Made by a program: the position numbers and the translations under genes
Notes under the pieces: generated by a model
What the model saw: the letters and a program-made list of their open reading frames with translations, nothing else
The model's database searches: none
What the model was told of the DNA's origin: nothing
In this document: one piece after another, positions 6,859 to 13,324 of the stretch
Numbering within the stretch: the stretch's first letter is position 1
How the letters are laid out: every line of letters starts with the position of its first letter
NCBI GenBank assembly: GCA_003219095.1
Contig: QHPM01000230.1
Coordinates: forward strand, 1 to 13,709
Source: Verrucomicrobiota bacterium
Lineage (GTDB): Bacteria; Verrucomicrobiota; Verrucomicrobiia; Chthoniobacterales; UBA10450
DNA: 13,709 nt
Direction: 5' to 3'

Positions 6859-7899
6859 TCACGGATTTATGCCCAAGAAATCGCGCGCGTTGCCGGAAAA
6901 TAGTTGCGCGTTTTCCTTGGCTCCGAGCTTCAACGATTCGATTAGTTCTCCCGGATGAGCTTCGCCCAACGGAAATGGATAGTCGGAGCCTAGCACGACG
7001 CGCGCTCGGCCGAATAGTTTAAGCAAGAGCTTCAAGGCATCGGCCTCGTGGACGAGCGAATCGACGTAGAATCGGGCCGGAGTGCGACCATGCGCGAGAT
7101 AGCTGCGTGGGGTCGCAGTGTTGTCGGTGGCATATAAGTCGGGACGCACGTGAAAGGCATGTTCGATTCGTCCGATGGTGAATGGGAATGCGCCACCGCC
7201 GTGGGCGAAAGCGAAGCGCAGTTTCGGGAATCGCTCGAAGACGCCGCCAAAAATCATTGAACAAATCGCGAGCGACGTCTCAGCTGGCATCCCGACGAGC
7301 CACGGTAACCAATATTTCGGCATCCGTTCCTTGCCGAGCATGTCCCAGGGATGAACGAAGATGGCAGCGTTGAGTTGTTCCGCCGCGCTCCAAACCGGCT
7401 GAAGCGACGCGTTATCGAGATTCAAAGTGTCGATTCGTCCAGAATGCCGGTTTGCATCCACGTGCGTGCCAATCTGTGCGCCACGCAATCCCAGCTCGCG
7501 AACGCAACGTTCCAACTCTTGAGCCGCGAGATCGGGATCCTGAAGCGGGATCGTCGCCAACCCAGCGAATCGTTTTGGGTGGTCCCGGACCACCTTGGCG
7601 ATGTGATCATTGAGCCGTCGCGAAAGATCCAGCGCGTCGTGTGGTTTCGCCCAATAACTGAACATCACCGGCACAGTCGAAAGCACCTGCATGGAAACTT
7701 TTTCGCGATCCATTTCTTCGATCCGCCGTTTTGGATCCCAAACGTTGTCTGTGATTTCGCGAAAGACGCGGTCGCCGATCATCATCCGCGCGCAGCATGG
7801 TTTGTAGTGATCGAGCCGGACGAAGCCGGCATAGCCGTATTTGGCGTCGAGATCGGGCCACTCTCGCGGGAGAATGTGGGTATGCAGGTCGATCTTCAT
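6859..7899 (-). CDS. 2-amino-3-carboxymuconate-6-semialdehyde decarboxylase (ACMSD), amidohydrolase superfamily
   Basis: The 346-residue cytosolic TIM-barrel metalloenzyme decarboxylates ACMS, the product of HAO, to 2-aminomuconate semialdehyde. This competes with spontaneous cyclisation to quinolinate and directs tryptophan carbon into catabolism. The zinc site is complete: H6 and H8 (DLHTHIL), H183 (FVHPWDM), H233 (FAHGGG) and D306 (GSDYPFPLG). H233 matches the catalytic H228 of the Pseudomonas enzyme, R47 and R244 the substrate-binding arginines (R51 and R239 there, the latter reaching from the partner subunit). These spacings make ACMSD more likely than a general amidohydrolase. It lies 88 bases downstream of the HAO gene on the same strand, consecutive pathway steps, so co-transcription is expected. 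A purine-rich GGTGAGAG lies about 14 bases before the ATG. The aquaporin remnant converges on its 3' end with 38 bases between stops. Confidence 0.92.
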   Translation of the reverse strand: MKIDLHTHILPREWPDLDAKYGYAGFVRLDHYKPCCARMMIGDRVFREITDNVWDPKRRIEEMDREKVSMQVLSTVPVMFSYWAKPHDALDLSRRLNDHIAKVVRDHPKRFAGLATIPLQDPDLAAQELERCVRELGLRGAQIGTHVDANRHSGRIDTLNLDNASLQPVWSAAEQLNAAIFVHPWDMLGKERMPKYWLPWLVGMPAETSLAICSMIFGGVFERFPKLRFAFAHGGGAFPFTIGRIEHAFHVRPDLYATDNTATPRSYLAHGRTPARFYVDSLVHEADALKLLLKLFGRARVVLGSDYPFPLGEAHPGELIESLKLGAKENAQLFSGNARDFLGINP

Positions 7900-7926
7900 C
7901 CGCAGTTGATAGCTCTCACCTGAAAT

Positions 7927-7972
7927 CGACGGACAAAATGCCCGTCGGCCGAGACAGGCAGGATGCCTATCT
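7927..7972 (-). repeat. two hairpin-forming inverted repeats between HAO and ACMSD
   Basis: CGACGG (7927-7932) and CCGTCG (7942-7947) form a six-base stem with nine-base loop. Next to it, AGACAGGCA (7952-7960) and TGCCTATCT (7964-7972) form a nine-base stem with a three-base loop; the single non-complementary position becomes a G-U pair in RNA from the minus strand, the direction of the HAO-ACMSD operon. Neither is followed by a T tract, so they look more like a dispersed repeat or an mRNA-processing or stabilising element than a terminator. Confidence 0.5.
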
Positions 7973-7987
7973 TCCGACGAGACAGCA

Positions 7988-8572
7988 TCAGAACGGTTTT
8001 ACCGGTTCAGGTTGCGGGACTTTTGTGCCGCACGTCTTGCAGGTGCGCCGTGCATCATCATTCCAAAAATCGAGCATTGCCTGACTGAAGTGTTCAACGA
8101 TGTCGCCGCAGTCAAAATCGATGTCTTCCACTAATGTCCCACAATTGTCGCAGTAAAAGATGACGTGCTCGCGCTCGCCCGGCGGACGGCGACGCTCCAC
8201 TACCACTCCCAAGGTGTCCGGAGGCCGCACCGGCGCGTGCGGAACGTTCGGCGGAATAAAGAACGTCTCTCCTTCACGCACGAGATGATCGATGATCCGA
8301 TCCCCTTCGCGAACACGCACTTTGATGTCCCCCTTGAGCTGGTAAAAATACTCTTCCGAATCAACCAAATGAAAGTCGTTCCGTGCGTTCGGCCCTTTGA
8401 TCACCATCACAAAAAAATCGCGCCCATCGTAGAGGTAACGATTGCTGACTGGCGGCTTAAACTTTTCACGATTCTGCTCGATCCACCGCTCGAGATTGAT
8501 CGGCGGCTGCACCGTGGGCGCGTTCTTGCTAACAGACGATGCTGTTGCCTGCTCAGTAATTGTGGCCATCAA
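7988..8572 (-). CDS. 3-hydroxyanthranilate 3,4-dioxygenase (HAO)
   Basis: The 194-residue cupin enzyme uses Fe(II) and O2 to cleave 3-hydroxyanthranilate to ACMS, the substrate of the gene directly downstream. The iron ligands known from the Cupriavidus enzyme (H51, E57, H95) map by exact spacing to H68, E74 (DSEEYFYQL) and H112 (PPNVPHAPVR). The substrate-binding arginines R47 and R99 map to R64 and R116. The C-terminal rubredoxin-like second metal site is also present: C141-x2-C144 and C178-x2-C181. The bacterial, two-metal form is therefore complete. Two ATGs lie in tandem (8572 and 8569); the first 22 residues, up to PPINLERW, are an extension beyond the conserved core and are low in complexity (T, A, S), so a later start is possible, although no better one is seen. 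It is divergent from the L,D-transpeptidase gene across a 184-base gap. Confidence 0.95.
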   Translation of the reverse strand: MMATITEQATASSVSKNAPTVQPPINLERWIEQNREKFKPPVSNRYLYDGRDFFVMVIKGPNARNDFHLVDSEEYFYQLKGDIKVRVREGDRIIDHLVREGETFFIPPNVPHAPVRPPDTLGVVVERRRPPGEREHVIFYCDNCGTLVEDIDFDCGDIVEHFSQAMLDFWNDDARRTCKTCGTKVPQPEPVKPF

Positions 8573-8756
8573 CCGAGCGTATTCCGCCGGCGGGCAGCGT
8601 CAAACCCGGAAGGAATTGCCCAGGCTGCAACAAAGCCGTCCCTCTGGCAACTCGGCAACGGCATTGAGATTGCTGCATTTGCATCGCCGTTTCCGATATT
8701 TCACCAATGCCACTGCCGTTGCACTCCCTCACGATACGACTAGCGTCCGCCGCCGA
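8573..8756. promoter_or_regulatory. divergent intergenic region between HAO and the L,D-transpeptidase gene
   Basis: This 184-base gap must hold promoters for both flanking genes, though no strong -35/-10 pair can be named. It contains a long interrupted inverted repeat: GCAACGGC (8655-8662) with GCCGTTGC (8715-8722), and GCATTG (8661-8666) with CAATGC (8705-8710). A second partner GCCGTT lies at 8686-8691. The structure could be an operator or a folded leader of the plus-strand gene; this is a weak inference. Confidence 0.3.
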
Positions 8757-9275
8757 ATGAAGACCCCGAAGACTATCCCAATCTTTGCCGCGATTGGCTC
8801 CGCCATTATCTTGGGCGGCTGCGCAGACTTCGGGCAGGAACTCACTGCCCGTGCGCAGAGGTTGCCCGATTTTTTGGCCGAGCAACGCGCTTACTTTTAC
8901 AAGGGTCACAAGCTGATTGGGGAAAGCACGGTTTCGACTGGAAAGCGAGGTTTCGACACGCCCCCGGGTCGTTATCATGTAATCGAGAAGGACAAATATC
9001 ATGTCTCGAGTGAATTCGGCGACTACGTCAACGGCCGGGGCGAAGTGATGAAATCCAACATTGATGTGCGCAAAGACGCACAACCGGCGGGAACTCATTT
9101 TGATGGGGCCCACATGCCTTATTTCATGCGATTCAACGGCGGCTATGGCATGCACGCCGGCTATGTCCCGCGTTTTCGCGCGTCACACGGCTGTATCCGC
9201 CTGCCGGCGCGAATGGCGCGACATTTCTTTGAAAATGCGACCGACAATACGTCGGTGATCGTTAAGGAAGATTAG
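8757..9275 (+). CDS. L,D-transpeptidase (YkuD family) lipoprotein
   Basis: The 172-residue protein begins with a lipoprotein signal peptide: KTPK, a hydrophobic stretch, and lipobox LGGC with C22 as the lipidated residue. This fits the ATG at 8757, although the frame is open further upstream. The YkuD catalytic signature is near the C-terminus: H133 (GMHAG) and SHGCIRL with S143, H144, catalytic C146 and R148. These enzymes form 3-3 cross-links in peptidoglycan or attach proteins to it, acting in the periplasm and, here, anchored to a membrane. It is a short form with a single catalytic domain and no LysM or peptidoglycan-binding repeat. The region before the ATG has no clear Shine-Dalgarno. 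The gene's stop overlaps that of the convergent HIT gene: the four bases TTAG (9272-9275) carry both stops. Substrate specificity is unknown. Confidence 0.9.
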   Translation: MKTPKTIPIFAAIGSAIILGGCADFGQELTARAQRLPDFLAEQRAYFYKGHKLIGESTVSTGKRGFDTPPGRYHVIEKDKYHVSSEFGDYVNGRGEVMKSNIDVRKDAQPAGTHFDGAHMPYFMRFNGGYGMHAGYVPRFRASHGCIRLPARMARHFFENATDNTSVIVKED

Positions 9276-9607
9276 CCCGGCGGCCAACTCATCTGTCGCT
9301 GTCCGAGAACATGCACATGCAAATGCGGCACGCTTTCTCCCGCATCGGGTCCGCTGTTAATCACGACGCGAAAACCAGTTTTGAGCTCGAGCTTTTTTGC
9401 AACTTCGCTCGCGGCCAGTAATAGATCGCCCAGCAACTCGCGATCGCTAGCTTTGGCATCGAGCAAACGTGGCAGTACCCGTTTCGGAACAATCAGGACG
9501 TGAGCCGGTGCCTGCGGGTTAACGTCGCGAAACGCAATCAGGTTTTCTTTTTCCAGCACAATCTCAGCTGGAATTTCACGGGCGATGATTTTCTCGAAAA
9601 TCGTCAC
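9272..9607 (-). CDS. HIT-family (HINT-like) nucleotide-binding protein
   Basis: The 111-residue protein starts TIFEKIIAREIPAEIVLEKE and ends with the histidine triad HLHVHVLG, both typical of bacterial HINT-type purine nucleotide phosphoramidases, at the usual length (105-115). It is expected to hydrolyse AMP-lysine or similar phosphoramidates in the cytosol; physiological substrates in bacteria are poorly known. It is the last gene of a tight minus-strand run: the upstream unnamed gene ends three bases before this ATG, so translational coupling is likely. The 3' end overlaps the convergent L,D-transpeptidase stop by four bases, leaving no room for a private terminator. Confidence 0.93.
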   Translation of the reverse strand: MTIFEKIIAREIPAEIVLEKENLIAFRDVNPQAPAHVLIVPKRVLPRLLDAKASDRELLGDLLLAASEVAKKLELKTGFRVVINSGPDAGESVPHLHVHVLGQRQMSWPPG

Positions 9608-9610
9608 AAT

Positions 9611-10171
9611 CTAACGAAGCGAGCACTTTAATTCCGGCAAATCCTTTACCGCGGAAAGTTTTTCGCGAACGAAACAAACGATCTCCGCGCGCAGAACATC
9701 GCAGGCCCGAGACCAGACCCGCGTACCGCGCAGGTGTTTCACGCAAGGATTGAGCGCGACCAGCTGCACCGAGGTCACCTGGGTCTGCAAGAGCAGTTCC
9801 AGCCGGCGCGTCAACATTTCAAAGAACGCCAGTTCGTATCCGCCGCCGGCACTGTAAGCGATTTCAAACAATGAAATCGTTAGTGGCGGCGGCGTGGGAC
9901 TGAAGTGCGGTACGATTTCTTTGTAGCCAATCACTTTCAAGACGTAGCGCACGGTTTGTGATAACTGGTTGAAAGCAACGAAGCTCTCGTCATTCCGGAG
10001 TCGAAGATAAAAGGCGATGCTTTCGGTGACGTGATCAGTCAGCCACCAGCTAGGATAACCCGCCTCGTTCGCTGCACGTGTAATCGCTTCTCGCAACCAC
10101 CCGCGATCAAATTCAAAAAGCTGCCCGGTTTCAGCTTTCAAATAGGGAAATTCTTCTTTGAAGGCGACCAT
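9611..10171 (-). CDS. unnamed protein with an ATP-cone-like N-terminal half, coupled to nrdR
   Basis: I do not recognise a named family for this 186-residue soluble protein. Its residues 9-80 follow the ATP-cone pattern: YLKAETG at 10-16 resembles the VIKRDRS of NrdR, and from FDR (21-23) the next 32 residues align without a gap to the NrdR ATP-cone from its own FDR, with F, D, R, L, A, L, V and I identical and mostly hydrophobic positions conserved. The arginine of the usual KR nucleotide-binding pair is replaced by alanine (LKAE). The second half (about 90-186) is helical, with a Gly-rich YSAGGGYELAFFEMLTRR and two cysteines, and has no motif I can name. The start is two bases after the nrdR stop and the stop is three bases before the HIT start, so the three genes form one unit. 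A nucleotide-binding role linked to NrdR is inference. Confidence 0.75.
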   Translation of the reverse strand: MVAFKEEFPYLKAETGQLFEFDRGWLREAITRAANEAGYPSWWLTDHVTESIAFYLRLRNDESFVAFNQLSQTVRYVLKVIGYKEIVPHFSPTPPPLTISLFEIAYSAGGGYELAFFEMLTRRLELLLQTQVTSVQLVALNPCVKHLRGTRVWSRACDVLRAEIVCFVREKLSAVKDLPELKCSLR

Positions 10172-10173
10172 TC

Positions 10174-10671
10174 TTAGCGTTTCTCCGCGGGAAAAAGTTC
10201 TCGCTGCTGCGCATTCGTTTTCACCCGACGACCCAATGCTTGAATGGCATCGACAAATTCGTCGGCCTGCTCAAATCGGCGATGGACGGATGCGAAACGC
10301 AGGTAGGCGACTTCATCGATGTCGCGCAATTTTGCCATCACGTGGGTGCCGATTTGCGCCGAAGTGACTTCGCGCCCGCCAGTCTCGATTTCGTGAATGA
10401 TATCGTCGACCGCTTGTTCCAGCAGGACGAGACTGATCGAACGTTTCTCACATGCCTTGGCCAAACTGCTGACCAGCTTGCGCCGATCAAACGGTTCATG
10501 GGAACGATCACGCTTGATTACGCGGAGATCGGTTCGCTCGATTTCTTCATAGGTGGTATAGCGATAAGCGCATTTCAGACATTCGCGGCGGCGCCGAATG
10601 CTGAGACCTTCCCGGGACTGGCGCGAATCGATCACCTTATCATCCCGCGATCCGCACTTTGGACAACGCAT
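10174..10671 (-). CDS. nrdR: transcriptional repressor NrdR
   Basis: NrdR represses ribonucleotide reductase genes when its ATP-cone binds dATP/ATP. The 165-residue protein has the N-terminal zinc ribbon MRCPKCGSRDDKVIDSR with C3, C6, C31 and C34 (ECLKCAYRYTTYE), then the ATP-cone from about residue 40 (VIKRDRSHEPFDRRKL) to about 130. Length is within the family's 150-180. I place the start at the ATG at 10669-10671 because NrdR proteins begin MxCPxC; an in-frame ATG nine codons upstream would add a segment not seen in the family. No ribonucleotide reductase gene is in the window. The next gene starts two bases downstream and also looks ATP-cone-like. Just upstream is a possible NrdR-box-like dyad (10694-10707). 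The topB gene ends 133 bases upstream on the same strand. Confidence 0.97.
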   Translation of the reverse strand: MRCPKCGSRDDKVIDSRQSREGLSIRRRRECLKCAYRYTTYEEIERTDLRVIKRDRSHEPFDRRKLVSSLAKACEKRSISLVLLEQAVDDIIHEIETGGREVTSAQIGTHVMAKLRDIDEVAYLRFASVHRRFEQADEFVDAIQALGRRVKTNAQQRELFPAEKR

Positions 10672-10693
10672 AGTGTCGGAGCACTCAATATCA

Positions 10694-10707
10694 CACAACC
10701 ACTTGTG
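10694..10707 (-). promoter_or_regulatory. possible NrdR-box-like dyad upstream of nrdR
   Basis: CACAA (10694-10698) and TTGTG (10703-10707) form a perfect five-base dyad around CCAC, starting 23 bases before the nrdR ATG. NrdR boxes have the general form ACAC-A/T-ATATAT-A/T-GTGT, usually in pairs. The outer bases match but the AT-rich core does not and only one copy is seen, so this is a weak candidate for autoregulation. Confidence 0.25.
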
Positions 10708-10781
10708 GCGTCAATGCGCCAGATCGACAATTCCGGCGATTCGCGTCCGATGAAGGGGCACGTCTTCCGGCCCTTTCACCT

Positions 10782-10802
10782 CGCCCCTGCAATACCGGGG
10801 CG
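10782..10802 (-). terminator. GC-rich hairpin directly after topB
   Basis: CGCCCC (10782-10787) and GGGGCG (10797-10802) form a six-base stem with a nine-base loop, two bases beyond the topB stop. On the transcribed minus strand it is not followed by a run of T, so it is at best a weak or factor-dependent terminator; read-through into nrdR is possible. Confidence 0.3.
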
Positions 10803-10804
10803 TC

Positions 10805-13240
10805 TTACGCGGTGGCAACTTTGGGCGCCGCAGTTTTTTTCTTTGGCCTCGCCTTTTTCTCTTCGAACTCGAACCCGACTTTTCCGTTTTCCAATTTCAG
10901 GTATGCGGAAAAGGCCCGTCCCTTTTTAGAAATGAATTTGTGGAGAAGATCGGTTTTTCCGGTCGTAATCAATTTCTGCACCTGTTCTTTTGGAATTTCG
11001 CGATGCAATATATTTTTGCTAATGCGAAAGGTGCATGTCTTGGGCGCAGCGATGGCGTTTTCGCAGGCGCAAGAACGAGCCAGAACGTAAACCTGCCCCT
11101 TGTGGCAAACCGGGCACAACCCCAGCGCCTCGTGTTTTTCCTTGTCGATCTTTTGCTCGGCATCGAGACCGTTCTCACCGAAATCGAATTGCGGTTTCTT
11201 CTCCGCGCCCAGCTTGACCAAGGCTTCGAAAGGTCGCCCCATTTTACTGCGGAAACCTTGCAGCGGCCCGACCCGCCCTTTTGCTAACAATTCGTGGACT
11301 TCCTCGGGCTCGAATTGTCGCGAGGCCATTGTCTTCCACATCAGCCAATCACAGTTTTGGCAGCGGAAAGTCTTGTAATCTTCCTTGATCGGGCCTCCGC
11401 CGCAGTTGGGACACTTGGCGTCGATGGTGGCGTATTCGCCCTCGATCGTTTCGCCGCGGAAATTGCGGACTCTCTCGACGATATCGCGCGTTAGACCGCG
11501 GATGCCTTCCATGAAATGCCGGCGATCGAGTTTCCCGTGCGCCATTTGTTTGAGACGCGATTCCCATTCACCGGTCATTTCCGGGGTGCATAGCACATCG
11601 GTGTGCAAATTTCGCAGCAGCGTGATCAAGGACAGCCCTTTGGCGGTAACGATGAGCTCTTTCCCTTTGCGCTCGATGTAACCATCGTGAATCAGACCTT
11701 CGATGATTTGCGAACGCGTTGCTGGAGTGCCGAGGCCGCGTTCGCGCATTGCCTCGCGCAACTCTTCATCCTCTACCAATTTTCCCGCGCCTTCCATAGC
11801 CGAGAGCAGAGTTGCTTCGGTAAAGCGTGCCGGCGGTTTCGTTTCGTTTTCCCTGACTTCAACAGCAAGAACTTTCGCCACTTCGCTAGGCTTAACCGGA
11901 ACGATCGCCTGATCGTCTTCGCCGCCCGCTTCTTTGCCGTAAACCGCGAGCCAACCGGGATCGACGATGATCTTGCCATCGGTCTTGAACGGCTCGCCTG
12001 CTACCCGGGTGATACGCGTGGTCACCTCGAACTGCGCCGCCGGATAAAAGACGGCGATGGTCCGACGCGCGACCATATCGAAAATCTTTCGCTCAAATTC
12101 GTCGAGATGTGCAGGCGAAGCGCCCGTCGGAATAATGGCGTGGTGATCGCTCACCTTTGCGTTATTGAACACGCGCTTCGTTGGTTTTATCCACTCGCTG
12201 TTCAATGCTTTCTTGGCATGCCGGGCCAAGGTCGGGTCGTTAAAAGTCGACATCACTTTGCGGACTTGGGCGAGATTATCTTCCGGCAGATACCGCGAAT
12301 CGGTCCGCGGATAAGTCAGCACCTTGTGCTTCTCATAAAGCGCCTGGGCCAATTGCAGCGTCGTCAGGTCGTAAAGCAGTGGCGAAAGCTGAGTGGATGG
12401 CTTTTTCTCTTCGGTAACGACACCGGTCTTACCAGTGCATTTCTGTTCGATTTCAGCGGCTTTTTCCCGACCCCAAATCCGCTCCGCTCGCGCGTCTTCA
12501 TCTCCATCTTTCTTAAAGTTCTCATCGAACCAGCGGCCACGGTAGCTTCCGGCCTCGACACCGAATTCAGCATGAACTTCGAAATATGGCCGCGGCTTGA
12601 ACCCTCGGATTTTTTCTTCACGACCAGCCAGGATCGCCAGCGTCGGTGTCTGCACCCGGCCGGCCGCAGTCATTTGAAATCCGCCGCTGCGCGAGTTGAA
12701 GGAGGTCAGTGCGCGGGTGGCGTTGATGCCGACAAGCCAGTCGCTCTCCGCGCGCGATCGAGCGGCGTCGGCCAGTGGCCGCATCTCCTGTTCGGAACGC
12801 AGGTGCTCAAACCCGGCGCGGATTGAGTCAGCCGTCATCGATTGCAACCAAAGCCGATGCGTCGGTTTTTTCCCTCCGATCCAGCGCATGGTATTGCGAA
12901 AAATCAACTCGCCTTCACGACCGGCATCGCAGGCATTGATGATCTCGGTCACATCCGCCCTTTCGGCCAGTTTTTTGAGCACGTATAAGCGGCTTTTGGT
13001 TTTTTCCTTGGGCACGAGATCAAAGTGGTCCGGCAACACCGGAAGATTCTCGAGCTTCCACTTTCCACGTTTCACTTCCGCGCCCTCCGGCGGAACCATT
13101 TCGACGACGTGACCGACCGCTGAGGAGATCACATAGCGATCATTTTCGTAAAAATCTTTTTCATGTTTGAATTTGCCAAGGACGCGAGCAAGGTCGCGCG
13201 CCACGCTGGGTTTCTCGGCGATGATCAGAGTTTTGGACAT
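10805..13240 (-). CDS. topB: DNA topoisomerase III-like type IA topoisomerase
   Basis: The 811-residue enzyme relaxes or decatenates DNA through a covalent 5'-phosphotyrosine. The Toprim domain starts at MSKTLIIAEKPSVARDLARV with catalytic E9, and contains CDAGREGELIF with D105, E109 and E111. The active-site tyrosine is Y310 in LTYPRTDSRYL, followed by R312. EKPSVA rather than ESPAKA marks it as TopB-like and not TopA. After the core (to about 600) come a C4 zinc ribbon (C610, C613, C627, C630), a repeat with FRSKMGRPFEALVKL (663-677), a second cysteine cluster (C709, C712, C724, C726, C736) and a second repeat with FISKKGRAFSAYLKL (769-783). The tail ARPKKKTAAPK is basic and probably binds DNA. 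It lies 84 bases downstream of dprA, where many bacteria have topA. Confidence 0.95.
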   Translation of the reverse strand: MSKTLIIAEKPSVARDLARVLGKFKHEKDFYENDRYVISSAVGHVVEMVPPEGAEVKRGKWKLENLPVLPDHFDLVPKEKTKSRLYVLKKLAERADVTEIINACDAGREGELIFRNTMRWIGGKKPTHRLWLQSMTADSIRAGFEHLRSEQEMRPLADAARSRAESDWLVGINATRALTSFNSRSGGFQMTAAGRVQTPTLAILAGREEKIRGFKPRPYFEVHAEFGVEAGSYRGRWFDENFKKDGDEDARAERIWGREKAAEIEQKCTGKTGVVTEEKKPSTQLSPLLYDLTTLQLAQALYEKHKVLTYPRTDSRYLPEDNLAQVRKVMSTFNDPTLARHAKKALNSEWIKPTKRVFNNAKVSDHHAIIPTGASPAHLDEFERKIFDMVARRTIAVFYPAAQFEVTTRITRVAGEPFKTDGKIIVDPGWLAVYGKEAGGEDDQAIVPVKPSEVAKVLAVEVRENETKPPARFTEATLLSAMEGAGKLVEDEELREAMRERGLGTPATRSQIIEGLIHDGYIERKGKELIVTAKGLSLITLLRNLHTDVLCTPEMTGEWESRLKQMAHGKLDRRHFMEGIRGLTRDIVERVRNFRGETIEGEYATIDAKCPNCGGGPIKEDYKTFRCQNCDWLMWKTMASRQFEPEEVHELLAKGRVGPLQGFRSKMGRPFEALVKLGAEKKPQFDFGENGLDAEQKIDKEKHEALGLCPVCHKGQVYVLARSCACENAIAAPKTCTFRISKNILHREIPKEQVQKLITTGKTDLLHKFISKKGRAFSAYLKLENGKVGFEFEEKKARPKKKTAAPKVATA

Positions 13241-13284
13241 GAAAAGGCTGGAATCGAAGCTCAGCTTCGCCCGAATTGCAAATT

Positions 13285-13317
13285 GGTAAAAGCAAGACCC
13301 GGGCGAGATGCCGGGTC
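13285..13317 (-). terminator. probable intrinsic terminator of dprA
   Basis: GACCCGG (13296-13302) and CCGGGTC (13311-13317) form a seven-base GC-rich stem with an eight-base loop, eight bases downstream of the dprA stop. On the minus strand the stem is followed by TTGCTTTTACC, a moderate T tract. This is consistent with an intrinsic terminator separating dprA from topB. A second small hairpin, CGAAGC (13255-13260) and GCTTCG (13264-13269), lies between it and the topB start. Confidence 0.5.
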
Positions 13318-13324
13318 GGAAGGC

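Noticed and set aside
8442..8756. Long upstream extension of the L,D-transpeptidase frame
   Set aside because: It runs over the HAO gene on the other strand, and the ATG at 8757 gives a clean lipoprotein signal peptide.
10672..10698. Upstream ATG for nrdR adding nine residues
   Set aside because: NrdR proteins start with MxCPxC; the upstream segment (MCDIECSDT) is not a family feature.
11603..12826. A 407-codon open frame on the plus strand
   Set aside because: It lies entirely antisense to topB, shows no recognisable domain and reflects the codon bias of topB.
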